A stretch of 64,000 nucleotides of DNA from Paracyclopina nana (lineage: Eukaryota > Arthropoda > Copepoda > Cyclopoida > Cyclopettidae), in NCBI GenBank assembly GCA_019096065.1, contig JAGUCH010000001.1, positions 5,394,001 through 5,458,000 of the forward strand, written 5' to 3'. Shown here piece by piece: positions 21,015 through 33,400 of the stretch. The notes under the pieces were generated by a model. The model was not told the origin of the DNA and searched no databases. It saw only the letters and a program-made list of their open reading frames with translations. Position 1 is the first letter of the stretch. Every line of letters starts with the position of its first letter. The translations under genes were made by a program, and so were the position numbers.

Positions 21015-21262
21015 ATCTAGAAGAGGATCTCGGATAATGGCGCGGCCTCGTGGGAGCGAGGCCGCCTCGAGTCCGTAGACAAACACCTAGCCAGTGCGAG
21101 TTAGGTAGTGGTCGTGGTCGTCAGTGTCGAAGGTCCGAACGCGCGAGTCCGAGTTATTTAGGTCAAGACTTTGGGCGTTTTTCACCTGCGGCTAGTGACC
21201 GTTAAGCTGCAGCAGCATCGCGATCGCGTTCCCCCGCGGGGCGCAACAACCGCGTTACCTAC

Positions 21263-21546
21263 CTATACTGGGCTTGTTGGCCATAGTAATTGGCGTAATC
21301 GTTTTGGTCATAGCCGGCGTAGTCGTTCCTGTTGTACGAGCTGTTGGTGTTGAGGACGCCGCCGACCCAGATGAGGTAGGCGATGACTCCCAAAAGAATG
21401 AGAGCTCCGAGGAGAGTGAGGGAGGTGGCCGTGCTCGAGGTGTTGAAATAGAGGAACCTGGCCTCACTTTGATCGAGCTCGTTCTCCTGAGCGTAGGCTG
21501 AGGCCGCGAGGCCGAGCAAGACACAAGCTAACAGGGCTGCCTTCAT
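21263..21546 (-). CDS. Alternative first exon A of the DM4/DM12-like gene
   Basis: A 284-bp exon, exactly the length of exon C. It encodes a signal peptide (MKAALLACVLLGLAASAYAQ), an NTSS site, a membrane segment (LTLLGALILLGVIAYLIWVG) and an Asn/Asp/Tyr-rich tail with repeated NDYA motifs, ending QQAQY. It closes with AG before GTAGGT, phase 2, and can splice to the shared exon at 19526. It is clearly paralogous to exons B and C in layout and in the QQA-Tyr ending. Confidence 0.68.
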
Positions 21547-23140
21547 CTTAAAGTCCTAGCGGAAAGTAGCGAGCGTGTAACTGCCGACTGCAGTGCAAAA
21601 GCCTTACAAGAACACAGCTCGAATTTTGGTCGAGATCAGGAGTGCCGAGAGTGTCATTCCCCCAATGAGCCTTACTTTTCTCTTGTGCGTGCGTGGGCAG
21701 TGCGGAGAGAGCATTCTTAGCAAGTTTCGTTCAGTTCGGTCTTTTCGAATAAGTTTCAAGTAGGCCAAAAAAAAATAAGCAGCGCTGCAAACGTGTGCGA
21801 AAAAAGGAAGGGGGAAGACATCCTCGGTCAGTCATAAAGGCTGCTCTGCTACAGTCACTCGATCGCGTTTCACAATGACCCATGCGCTCAGATATCTACA
21901 ATATCATTCTGGCCGCTGATTTCTACTGCGGTACGTGGCCGCCGGAGTGGCGTTGCAGGCTTCGAGCAGCAGCTCGTAGCCAATGGCCGGACGACGGACT
22001 CCAAAGTCGAGAAGTAGGTCAGGAGGGCTAGTATATACTATAGAGTGGCTGCGGCTGCGACGAAGCCATCTTACTTCAGAATGCCGTTAGTTTAGTCGCT
22101 ACACTATCGCGTGGTATAACCACACGGACGGGTACATGGGCTGCTGCATGTTGACGGTATAAGGCGTGGCAAGAATGCTGCTGCTAAAACTTTCACTCAT
22201 ATTGGGGAAATGAACAAGACTTCATCGGCACTCTCGTGAACGTCGGTCATACATAAACGAAATTCGTTCGTGTCAATTCGAGCTGTAAATTCTTTGTGCG
22301 CTGCAATTGGCGATAAGACCTTTGCAACGATGGGTCCCTTGCTAACAATAATGTCTTTTCTTTTCCAAAGTTCAAAATCACTCTCTCGACTGTAGAAGAG
22401 TAGTAGTTTCTTTTCTGGTTGTTCAACAAGGAAATAATGCTTTATCTGGCGACCCATTGCAGTCAGTTGTTGTGGTATTAAGTATGAATATTCATCTACT
22501 ATCAGCGACTGTGTGATTTGTTCTGAGCGTGTAGTAGTGTGGTATTAGAGGACTCTTCTATCATCTACTTTTGGCGTTAATCAGAAATAAAGTACAGAGA
22601 GATGAGCGTGAATTTGAAAGGAAGTTTTTCTCCTCATGATCGTAGTAGTTGTTAAATAGCTGGTGGTGCATCGTAAAAACTGTGCAATTCAGTGGAAAAG
22701 TGATCTTCAACTTGTTCAACATGTGCTCTTACTTGTATGTGCAAATCAGATGTTTGTCTACAGTTCGAAGCAACATGATATTGGTAGCAAAATGTATGGA
22801 TAAAAGTAATTACACGTAGCATAGTATGGTGGCAAAAATGCTAAAAGAAACAGAGGGGACAACTTGGTCGCAAATTCACAATCAACTCTATGTGGTTACA
22901 AGGTAGACTTTCTAGTGGTAGAGTCCCTCCTCTGCCTTTTGTTTCAAATACATTTTCTTTTGTAGTAGTAGATGAATAATGCGAAATCTCAAAAAGGGCT
23001 GTAACATACCTTAGGTGAGTTGGTGTCTTAGTCCAAAAGTTGATGTCGAAAACTACTCCACCTAATCGACGGAATTTCACACAGATCTGCTTCGTCAGTT
23101 ACACTGTCACTGAGTGATGTCTCAAATGTAGGTGAAAAGT

Positions 23141-23147
23141 ATTTATA
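23141..23147 (-). promoter_or_regulatory. TATA-like element on the minus strand
   Basis: TATAAAT on the minus strand in a locally less AT-rich context, pointing toward the DM4/12-like locus. It could serve a further upstream leader exon. No matching coding exon was found, so this is a weak call. Confidence 0.2.
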
Positions 23148-25642
23148 CTAGCCAGGGCCAAGCCTAGGCGAGAGGGGAGAGAGAGAGAGCGCGAGTTTTA
23201 CTCCTGCCACCAAGCAAGCCGAGGCAGCAAAGTGCCTAGTTTTTCGTTGGTGCTACAACTGCTGCAGCAGGAAGAGATCTTAACGCGCGGGGTATACACT
23301 ATAGCCGAAGCCACAGAGCTTGTTCCAATTTGAAACGACACACACGGCTGGTCAGAGAGAAAATAATACTGCTATGCCACATTGAGGCCACCATATGATC
23401 TTGAACTTGCAGTTGACAACACTCCTCTTTGCTGGCATTCAGGCTCTCCAATAGAATAGAAGAAGAGGACTTGAAAACGAGCCACATTCGCATCAGATTT
23501 TCATAAATTGTAAATGTTTTGCGCGCGCACCACTCAACTAGTACCGATGATGATGTAATTTTTCCTTCGCTTGGATCAGTATCAAGGATATTCCACAATA
23601 ATTATATGCACTGTTGCTTTTTAAAATCTTTTTCAGGCTCAATCATCCGAAGCATCTAATATCATCATCATTACACTGATAAGTCATTGCTTTTTTTTTA
23701 ATCGCGGTCAAAGCAGTTTGTATGCAAGAGGTGTAAGAATGCGTTAAAAGCACTAAAAATTAGATGCTAATCGTCAATGACATGGTTTGGATGGGAACAA
23801 AAACAGCTAGGTCATGTTGCTCAACAAGTCGCCTAGAATTTCCAAGCGTTCTGGTTTGCATCCACGAAACTGGGAATTGGAAAAAAGAAAGTTGCCCCAG
23901 TGCAGAGCTTCTTCTTACAACAAAGTTCGAAATAGGTCAGGCCACAAAAGTTTGACAGGGGAAAAATGTGAACCGAACGTTGTACCTGGATATTTTAAAT
24001 GGTACATAGCATGAAAGGTGGGACTGTCCTGCTACATTCACTCAGAGCTAGCCATGTGGATTCAGCGAAATGTGTGCAAGTACGCGTTCGGGTGCCCTCT
24101 TTAGTCAAGTGCCTAACCGTAGTTCTCAAGGGGTGCATGCTATGTTCGGTAGCAGTGGACTGCAAGCCAAAGTTGCGCAATCATCGCAAGAGCGCCTTTC
24201 CTCTTCACTTTTTAATGTTCCAATATAGCCTTCCCACCGCATTATTGTGGCATTACGCGTGTACGTGTTCAATGATCGGCGGCCTAACCAACCGGCAGTC
24301 ATGTGATCTATCATATTGCAAAACGGTGGCCTTCTTTTCTCATAATTACTTATTACGGATAAAACAGCGAGCGGTAGTGATTTCTCTTTGGGCAAATTTT
24401 TTCTGGCCATTCAAGGTTGAAAAGTGCCAGCTCTATTAAAAAAAGAGGTTGAGGAAGATTTCGACAGAATGGTAGGCGTGGCTACGCGGCTCCAGCACGG
24501 TAAAAATAGCAATGATGGATCATTAGTACACGTTGACATTGACGATGCAGGATTTGAAACACGTCAGTAGACTCGAGGTCAAGGATAAAACTTTTCTACC
24601 CTGCTGAAAGTAGAACAAAATGAAAAATGCGGACTTTTCCCTTCCAGTTTTACTTTCTGCACCGTGCTAGGCTTTTTTGCTCTATTATCCCGCTGATGAT
24701 GTAGGGTTTTTTTTCCACGTACTACGCGGGTGCATTTTTTAGTCACGAGTCACTCTCCTTCGATGTCTACGAGATCCCTTTCGTACGAGGCCTTTTCAAG
24801 CCAGCTTCTTATGAAAGATGATGAAAACAAGTGCACTATCATTGTGTCATTTGGCGGCTGCACAACCGCCTGGGCCTTTGCAGTCTAGCACAAGTGCGAC
24901 ATATTTTGGATCAATTGCACAATAGCTCTATGTGTAAAAGTCTTTTAATTACTCCTCGTCATTTTTGAATTTTTCGCATGCTGCAGCAGCTAGTCCTAGT
25001 TCTACGATACCACTTCAACATAGCTGGTCACAGGTGACGAAATACCGTTAGCTAGGCAAAGTGGCCATCTTTTGAGGCAGCAGCTCAAAGTGGGTCTCTC
25101 CTTGGTACACCTATGTGCTTCTTTTGGGCATTGACAATTTATTCCTATGCTGCTTTGCAAACATTCGCATTCTTTGAATTGCGCACGGTCATTCTGCAAA
25201 ATTTCTCGTCAATTGATTAATTACAGAAGTGCGAATTGTCTGGCCAAACTGCAATATAACCTTGATGGCTTAAAAGTTTTTCATGAAAGGTCTACCTGTA
25301 CACAAAGTGCAATTGCAAGGTGCTAACAAAAGGAATATAATGATGATATTTGAGTGCACTTCCATCTGGTTACAAGACTTTACAAAACGTTTTCATGTAT
25401 CCAACGTACTTTCTTGCGAAAAAAGTTCTTTGGGCTGCAAGCGGCAATCAACTTGAGCTCTATTTTGAACAAATTAGATTTTTGAAAATATAACTCGCCT
25501 AATTCAACTTCAAGCTATCAAGCTTTAAAAGAGAGCTACTCATTTTTTGCAAAAAGCATAGCATTGTAAAAGAACATTTCTCAAATAAGTTGCCGACAAA
25601 CGAATTTCAGCATAAAATCCTATCAATTCAAGGGCAAGTTGG

Positions 25643-26491
25643 GGCCATTTAGGGCCTGTTCACCTGCTTATTATGGGAGAAGTCACTAAGGCCTAAAATA
25701 GGGGTAGGTTTTAGGATCTAAAATCATGGTAGGTTTTAAAGCCTACACTTTTTTTTGCTCTGGTTATTAAGATCTAAAGGTTAGGATGTTAAAGCCTAAA
25801 AGTTGGATGTTAAGATTTAACCATCTGGGTTTTAAGATCTACATTGAAAAACATCCCCTCTTTATACATAGTTTTTGAAATCTAGTCGACTGTTTTTCAA
25901 GATCTTTAAGCTCTGAAAAGTTAGTGTCAAAATGAAAAGTGACTTACAAAAGAAAACTCGTAGGAACCTCATATTTTAACTTTCTTTTTTAATATATATA
26001 TTTATTTTCTTCAAAATGTGTAGTGCCATTTAACCAGTAGTTTTGAAAACTAATGATACGTGCAATTCCTTGTAGCTTTCTATTTTTGTGGCTGTTAGAT
26101 CTTAAAACCCTTTTCTTTAGATCTTAAAACCCAGGTAAAACTCAAACCATTTTTTCAACTTGGATCTTAGTACCCAGATCCAGAAAAGTGTAGGCTTAAA
26201 AACCCACTTTGCCAGATCTTAAAATCCACCAATATTTTAGATCCTAAAACCCACCTCATTTTAGGCCTTAGTGACGGCACCCCTTATTATGGCTGATATT
26301 TAGGCAAAATATTGGAGAGAAATACTGAGAAACTGAGAATTTTGATGTTGCTGTAGGATGTCTTTTGGTACTTCAAGACCGCAATAATTAAAAACTTATT
26401 TTGCAAGTGCCTGCTGATATTTGCAAATATGAGCATAATATCGCGCGTTATTTTGTTGATAATATTTCAGGTGAACATGGCCTTAATGGCC
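25643..26491. mobile_element. Outer foldback element interrupted by an inner MITE
   Basis: The arms 25643-25666 and 26468-26491 are inverted, 21 of 24 bases matching (GGCCATT, then TGTTCACCTG). Without the inner insertion the element is about 245 bp and has no coding capacity. Family not assigned. Confidence 0.55.
25682..26275. mobile_element. MITE with perfect 18-bp inverted ends, flanked by a 9-10 bp direct repeat
   Basis: The ends 25682-25699 and 26258-26275 are perfect inverted copies (GTCACTAAGGCCTAAAAT). Internally, GGTTTTAGGATCTAAAA and related GATCTTAAAACCC motifs repeat in both orientations. The 10-bp sequence CTTATTATGG occurs on both sides (25667-25676 and 26283-26292), just outside slightly longer ends, and looks like the target duplication. 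A 9-10 bp duplication is typical of Mutator-like elements. No transposase is present. Confidence 0.7.
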
Positions 26492-28495
26492 TCCTCAATT
26501 TTTAAAAATGTTGTTAAGCTCCTGAGGCTGAGAACCAATTCTTTTGCTGATATCATTCTCTGAAATGACCTTTTTTATCGTATACTTTCAAAGTTCATTA
26601 TGAAAATTAGCATTTTTTATAGGCAACAGCCTCTGTACTAGCAATTTTGCAAAAAATAAAGCTACAGCTCATCTAGTTACCGCATGTTATTCATGCTTTT
26701 TATTGCCATAATTTCAATAAGATTATTTCAATTTTGCTGAAATGAGGCAACTCATTGATCATTAAAAAATATAAGATGGTATTGAAAAAAAAAATAACGA
26801 AGATTAATTTCACCCTTTTGATTTTTGAATGACAATGCAGGGTGCGGCAGCAAAAATGAGCTCAAGCTAACTTGTTTGTAAAATCCAACGGCCATTTTCT
26901 GTTGAATTTTAAAAGAATAAGTCCTCTCAGAGAATAAGACCAGGTAACAACTTGACTTTCATTTGGCTACTCATGAGCGAAAAACCCTATATGGACTCAG
27001 GACAGCTAGCATTATTTCATTTGACCGATTTCACCTTAAAACTCACTTCTAAAATTCTAAAGCAGACAAATTTTTTATCAATTACATCGTCACCGACCAA
27101 ACAATGAAAAAAGATTTTTTTTTCTTACCCCAAAGATCCATGCTTCACACTAACACGAATGAATAACTTCATTAACGTTGATACTGCATACTGCTCACTG
27201 CTGTTTTTTGTTGTTGTTACTTGTTAGTTGCTACGCCGGTGAAGTGGGCCTATTAAGCATTATAAAAAATATATATTAAATCTTTTTTGCGTGACCATAG
27301 AGGCTGACGAAAAAATTCCTCTCAAAAAAAATGATTCGCAAATTTACGCATATTAACATTTTTTTCAAAATTGATTTTGTACCCAGTTTTACATTAAATA
27401 CATAAAATGACTTGCATCAGAACCCCAATTTGGTAAACGAAACTGGAAATTATCACAACAAATTCCCAAGTGGGTAATTCAAAAATGCTGAGCATTACAT
27501 AAGCAAGTGCAAGAGCAAGTGCAAGTCTGTGCAATAAATAGAATCGCTGCTTTGGTTAAAGCCAGTGCAAATTATCATTTCATTTGGTGGAATTGTCTCC
27601 TTATTATGTGCATCACAAGTAAGTCTTCTATGAGGATATCATGCTAATTTAGGAATTCTTGCACCCTTTTAGCGGGAAGTGTGCATTTGCCAATTGGAAA
27701 AGTCATTCTTTGAAAAGAATCTTGCGGGGAGGTGCTTTAGAAAAGTTTCCGGTTAATTAATGAAACAATTCCTCTCTTTTGAGAAAATGTAGCTAGGATG
27801 AATAGGTTTTAGTACACATGTACTGGGTACGCTTAGGAGCTGGTTTCTTAGGGTGCGCGGGCACTTTTCTATGGGCAGAAATTTGAGCATTTTCGCGCTT
27901 GGCCATGAGAATTTAAGGTGGTTGAGCCAGATCCAGGGTTCGTTTGCAGAGAATCAATTGCTGGATTTATCTGAGAAAAGCTCGAGACCTTGAGGATTCC
28001 ATTGTCGCACTCTGAAGCTTTACCAGCAGCTGACTGTCCAGCATGAATCAACGCATGACCACTAATCTATATTGCGAAACTATAAGACAATATACGTATC
28101 CATACTTGCAAAAGACTGATAGCGCTCTTAACAATGTTTTCTTTTACGCAAGACTAGAATCATTGCTATAAATTTGCAGCTTGAATTTTCTGGTAGCAGC
28201 AGATGATGTGGCATGAATCCACTTAAAATTTTTTAGCACGTTGAATGAATGGCTGGTGAAGGCCACCACGGTCATCAGCTGAAAATGAAATGCCCACATA
28301 AGAAGCCGCGCGCAGACCTATTCTCCTCTTTCTCCCCCGTGTAATTGTGCCGCGATAGAAAACGAGAGGCATTGTAATCAAACCAAGGTATATTATGCTG
28401 CCTGGTATGGTTTCTCCTGAAACCTCATCATGAGAGCGTTTGGCAGCATCAGCTAGCTGCTGCTCAGTAGAGAAATTTCGTTGATCCGGAATCCC

Positions 28496-28528
28496 GGATC
28501 TGCGCGTTGAAATGATCAACGCAGATCC
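28496..28528. repeat. Short palindrome
   Basis: GGATCTGCGCGTT and AACGCAGATCC form a near-perfect hairpin stem with a 9-base loop. It lies in gene-free sequence and is too short to assign. Confidence 0.4.
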
Positions 28529-30449
28529 GCGTGACAGGCTACAGCTTCAGGGCCAAGGAAAAAGTGTTTCTTGCCCGCATTCTCTGATCATTGGTGCCTC
28601 GAGATGAGCCTGCAGCACCTAAAGCATGGGTTTTCCAAAAGAAAATCGACGAAACAGGTTCCGTAGTTGGAATTAGAAAACACTTTTGCTGCCACACTTT
28701 TTTTGCCATGCGCGTTTCTTGCACAATTTCACAGGCTAAGCTTGCACCATATGCTAGCTGCTACGTACTGCTGCCGCATAAGCTAAGTTTTTCCATAAAC
28801 ATAACGGCAATTGCCACGAATTTTTCCCACCAGTACTAGCAACAGTAGTGTGATCTAAATTTCGGAATGTTTGCTAGCTCTGGCTGATGCTAAAATATGA
28901 CTACCAATTTACGCAAGGCTACCTTCAAGATGAGGGGAAAAGGAAAGGAAGTTGGGAAATTGGCGGTTCTTTGCCAGTGAATGTGTGTTGGTTGTGATAG
29001 GGAAAGTTTTCTTTCGGTGCGCCCTGTGGACAAATTGTTGGGAATTAGCGACTATAGAAGAAACCGGAAGAGCGCTCCTCGGCCAGTTTGAACTTTCCAC
29101 AGGGAGCACCTTTTTTTCGCTTGTTTTTTGCTCGTAAGGTCACACATGCGTCATAGGCGCATCCGGTTCCTGCTTCAGAATTGAGAATACGCACGTGCTA
29201 TCTTCTGCGCCTTCATAAGATTGATGCCGCCATTGCATTAGCAGCAAAGCAGAAAGTGGCTCTCCCAGATCCTCTCAATCAATGTAAACCAGATGGAACG
29301 CTTTTTCTTGCTTTTAAGCCTCATTGAAGGATGCTAAAGATTCTACTAGTTGACTTAATTAGCGAAACTCACTCATTTTGCAAAGTTGCAAGTGCATGTG
29401 TCATTCTACTTCACACCATCTGTTTTTGATTTTTTAAGGTAAACCACAAGGTGGCAAGAGTTGTGATGAAACCAATGGTAGTCATGTGTTAGAGTGATTA
29501 GCAAATCATTAATTTCTGTTTTTGGGAAAGAGGTCTAAAGAAATGGCGTCCTTATCAATGAAACCCATTAAAACCCTCGAGGGCTGCATGATTTCTAGTA
29601 CGAGGAAAATAGAATGGAAAAAAAGGAAAAATTTTGGAAGTCATTTCTAATTTGCGCAAAGTTTTGATCATGAAACACGCAACCTTTTAAAGCAAGCCAT
29701 TGTAAGGAAGGACACTTTTTCTGCATGAAGAAGCGCAACTTTTTTCCAAGCTTTAGTAGCAACATGTAACGACGCATGTTTATATTTCATCATACGTGTA
29801 GTTTTAGTATATCACGCGCATTATCAACGCAGCTATATATTGGTCAATTGACATTCATGTTTAGTAACAGTACAAAATGAATTTTGATTATTTTTTACCT
29901 AGACTCCATAATTAAACGCGCGATGTATGATGTCGAGGGGTGCTCCTGCTTTTGTGCAAGCTCACATGAAAATATGGATGGTGAACACGTGACCTCATCA
30001 CATACACATGATACACAGTTGTAGTACAGTAGTGTAGCGGCTATTTTGTGCTTAGTAGTAATTATTACATACGTGTATTGGGGAATACCAAGAGTGCCCT
30101 GGCTAATATTCATGCTGTTGCGCGCACGTTAGTAGCAGTATGCTAGGTATACATAGTATGGCCATGACAAGAGTCAAACACATTCACACACAGTCAGTAG
30201 AAGGGGGATATGTAGATGATGTAAGTATAAGTTGTAGAGACGCACATTGTAAAAGGGCTCTAGCTCCTGAATGGAAGCAGCGAACATTAGATTGGCATGT
30301 GTTCTACGGAGGACGCTCGAGGTTGTTGCTGTCAGTCCATTTTGTACTATGCTCAATCGGCACTTTGATTAGTTTGGTCCCACCGCTATATATGCATATG
30401 AGTGCAGGAAAAGCTGCTGCTAGCCTTCAATGAAACACGGTGATCAAAG

Positions 30450-33400
30450 TCATTCTTTTGTTGCAGCCTCGCTGTCCGAATTGCTTTTCCGTCTGTCCAG
30501 GTCCTCCGAGGCCACGGCCGCCTTCCAGTACAGGTAGTTGGAGCGAATTTGTTCTGACAGAAGGGGAAGCTCGGTGAATCCTGAAAGAGGCGGCCATTTC
30601 ATTTGAACTGGACTGCTAGAAGCGATTGAGGGTCTAATTACCGTTCCACACGTCAAACATGTCGTGAATGAAGTAATCATAGAAGCCAAGCTGAGACTTG
30701 GGGATTGAGCATGTGGATCGGTCGAACTGGGGCATGACCACGGGCAAGCCGAGCCGCTTCTCCTCGTCCGTCTGTAATCGAATGTAATGGTTACACTATG
30801 AAACCTGATATGGATGGCACATGGCATAATACTTGAGAAAAGTACTCTTCGGCTATCCGGTAAGCCCATATCTTGCAGATCTCGAGGGGTCGAGCGGGAT
30901 TGGAGACGTCCGCACACTTGATGAGCATCCGCTTGAGGATCGCCACGTTCTCGGGAGAGTTGGGGATGTCCTTGGTGCTCAAGGGCTGCTGCTGCAAGGT
31001 CTCCTCAGGCTTCTCCTCCTCGTCCTATGAGCAGATCAACAGGCTCAAAGCAAAGTTGGCCCAGAGTATCAATGTTGCAATAAAGTACCGATATGGTGTT
31101 GGCAAAGACGCTCAGAAACTTGTTGAGATGGATGAAATGCTTGGACATGTCCGTCGCCAGGACGAGATCGATGATCCCCTGCCGCATGAGCTTGAACGAG
31201 TCCCTGTCCAGATTCTGGAAGATGTTCACGCGCTCGTCCGACATGGTGAGCTTGAACCCGAACGCGGAGTGGTGGTTTTCCAGCACGGTGATGTCGTTAT
31301 ACAGGTTGGCCAGCTCCGAGCCAGAGTTGCAGAGGAACGCGGAGTTTTTGCCGGGGTGGTCCACGTCGTGGATCACGGCCGCGATGAGGCAAATGGCCTC
31401 GTCCACTCCGTCGCACATCTCCTTGATGGGCTCCTGCTCCAAGAAGTAGGCGGCCGCGTGCAGCACATCCGCCGCGTGCGTCGAGTTGTGATACGTGTTG
31501 GTCCTCTTGTAATTGGCCTCAATTAACGTGAGCCAGTTCTGCAGAATGTCCTCCGAGCACCCGAGCGTTTTGTGCAGCTCGAACCTAACGAGGATGGCCA
31601 TGCCGAGGTTCGAGAGGCATCTACAAGTAAACAAGGTATAGTAGTATGCGCATAACTTTTAGCGAGGCCGTTCTTTGGGAAGAAATAATGGAGAAAACTT
31701 CCCAACTTATGCATCGTCGACTTCTACCATATACACAGTATATATGCAAAGTTGCTCGCTAAGTACCTCGAGTCTGTGAGCCTCTCAAGGGAAAATATGT
31801 CGAACGTCCACTGATGGCAGTCTATGAGCAATTCCTTGATTTTCGTCTCTTTGCCTCCAGACAGGATCGAGGGCAGGGGCGGCTTTGAATGTTCCCCAGC
31901 TAAGCTGCTTCTGTGATGAAGGAGGCTGCCACCAGTTGCACTGATCGAGGCTGATCTCGAGGTCGCGCCATCGTTCGAGCTCCTTCTTTGATGTAAAGCA
32001 TCCCGCGTCGAATTCTGCGATCAAGAAACGTTTTTCACACCACTTCTTAGGTCCAAGCATTTTAAAACTCGTGGGGCCAAAAAAATTAATAGGAGGATCA
32101 AAAGTATATGGTATGGCACATGAAGAGATTTAAAAATGGGTGTAGAACGTAGCATTTTTAAAAACATGTTAAAGAAATGATGCAGTTGCAAGCACAATAA
32201 AATTGTCCAATGATGTTGTAGCATGATGTTGCATTTTGCGGATATTGTTTGTGCTTTTCAATCAATGCAACTACTATTGTGAGACGAGTGTATATATGAC
32301 TTCAGGAAAAAAAGCACTGAGTGAAATAATTAATTAACGACAGCAAATTCATCATTGCTGAAAGTGGCATGCGACGAGTTGAGTATGAACGTGTTTTACC
32401 CACGACATATTGGTTTTCATGTCGTACATGGAGAGCATTGAACACTAATTAGCTATTATAATATTGAGCTAACGAGCCCATCATCTCACAGCCAAGAAGG
32501 ATTTTTTATATGATGGAAAGCAATTTTCGCATGTATAATTCAGTTTACCAATTCGTCTCAGTTCATATTACTACACATATATAAAAGCTCTGACGTTTAA
32601 CTTTATCAAGTGACACACATTATAAAGTATTTTATAAGGTGTGTTGCTCCTCTGTTACAATGATATTGTCCAAGAAGTAAATCCGATTGCAGAAAAAGGA
32701 GAAAAATCCCATGTATGGGGATCGAACCCAGTACCCCAGGATTAGGAATCCAGCTCTCAACTGACTGCGCTACCATTACAGATAGAAAAAGTGATGTTAG
32801 AATTGCTTTTTATTCTACTTCTAAGCTGAGCTAAGCTTAGTAGAAGAGTAGATTCTCTATCAGAGATACCAGACAAAAATTTATCTAACAGATCTTTAAG
32901 CTCCAAAAAGTGCCAAATTCAAAATGCACAATTTTTAATTGATTGAATAACGCTTTCAATGCCCTACTGAGGGCCTCTCAACCCAAGCCTTCAAAGTAAT
33001 GGATCAGATGCTAAGTCAAGATTGCATGGTCTGGTAACTTCATTTACATTTGAAAATTACTTTCCATCATATAAAATCGTATATATATGTAAACTAATTA
33101 TAAAACAGGCTTACAAAATATCTGAGCTCATTTTGCAAAGTAAAAATCTCGTAGCATTACTTGGCTCTCGCAAGCTCGAGCCCGCAAAAATGCCACTCGA
33201 TTTTCACTTTACAAAATTTGCTCAGCTATTTTATTAGCTTATTTTATAAATTGTTTACATATATAAATAGATATAAATTGCTCCCCTGCGCTCAACGAGA
33301 CTGAAATTAATTTCCCTGTAATATTGCTTTCGATAGCTCAATTATTAATCCTCTGGCAATTTTCTTGCCTCTCGAGCGAGTAATCTGTCAGAAAAATACG

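Larger units (their letters stand above)
21547..30449. other. Long intergenic region, no recognised gene
   Basis: About 8.9 kb between the DM4/12-like locus and the PDE8 stop. Short open frames occur on both strands, but none shows a known domain, a matching splice partner or biased codon use. The first kilobase must hold the promoter for first exon A. The middle (about 25.4-27.4 kb) is AT-rich and holds nested MITEs. The right end would carry the PDE8 3' UTR. Confidence 0.5.

Noticed and set aside
22197..22457. Minus-strand 86-codon frame that reads somewhat protein-like
   Set aside because: No domain, no matching splice partner and no neighbouring exons. It is within the length expected by chance in a 64-kb window.
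30873..31526. 217-codon plus-strand frame antisense to PDE8
   Set aside because: It is a shadow of the PDE8 catalytic exons, whose frame carries the conserved metal-binding motifs.
32708..32779. A functional tRNA-Arg gene
   Set aside because: The acceptor stem does not pair and other stems carry mismatches, so it was kept only as a tRNA-like element.
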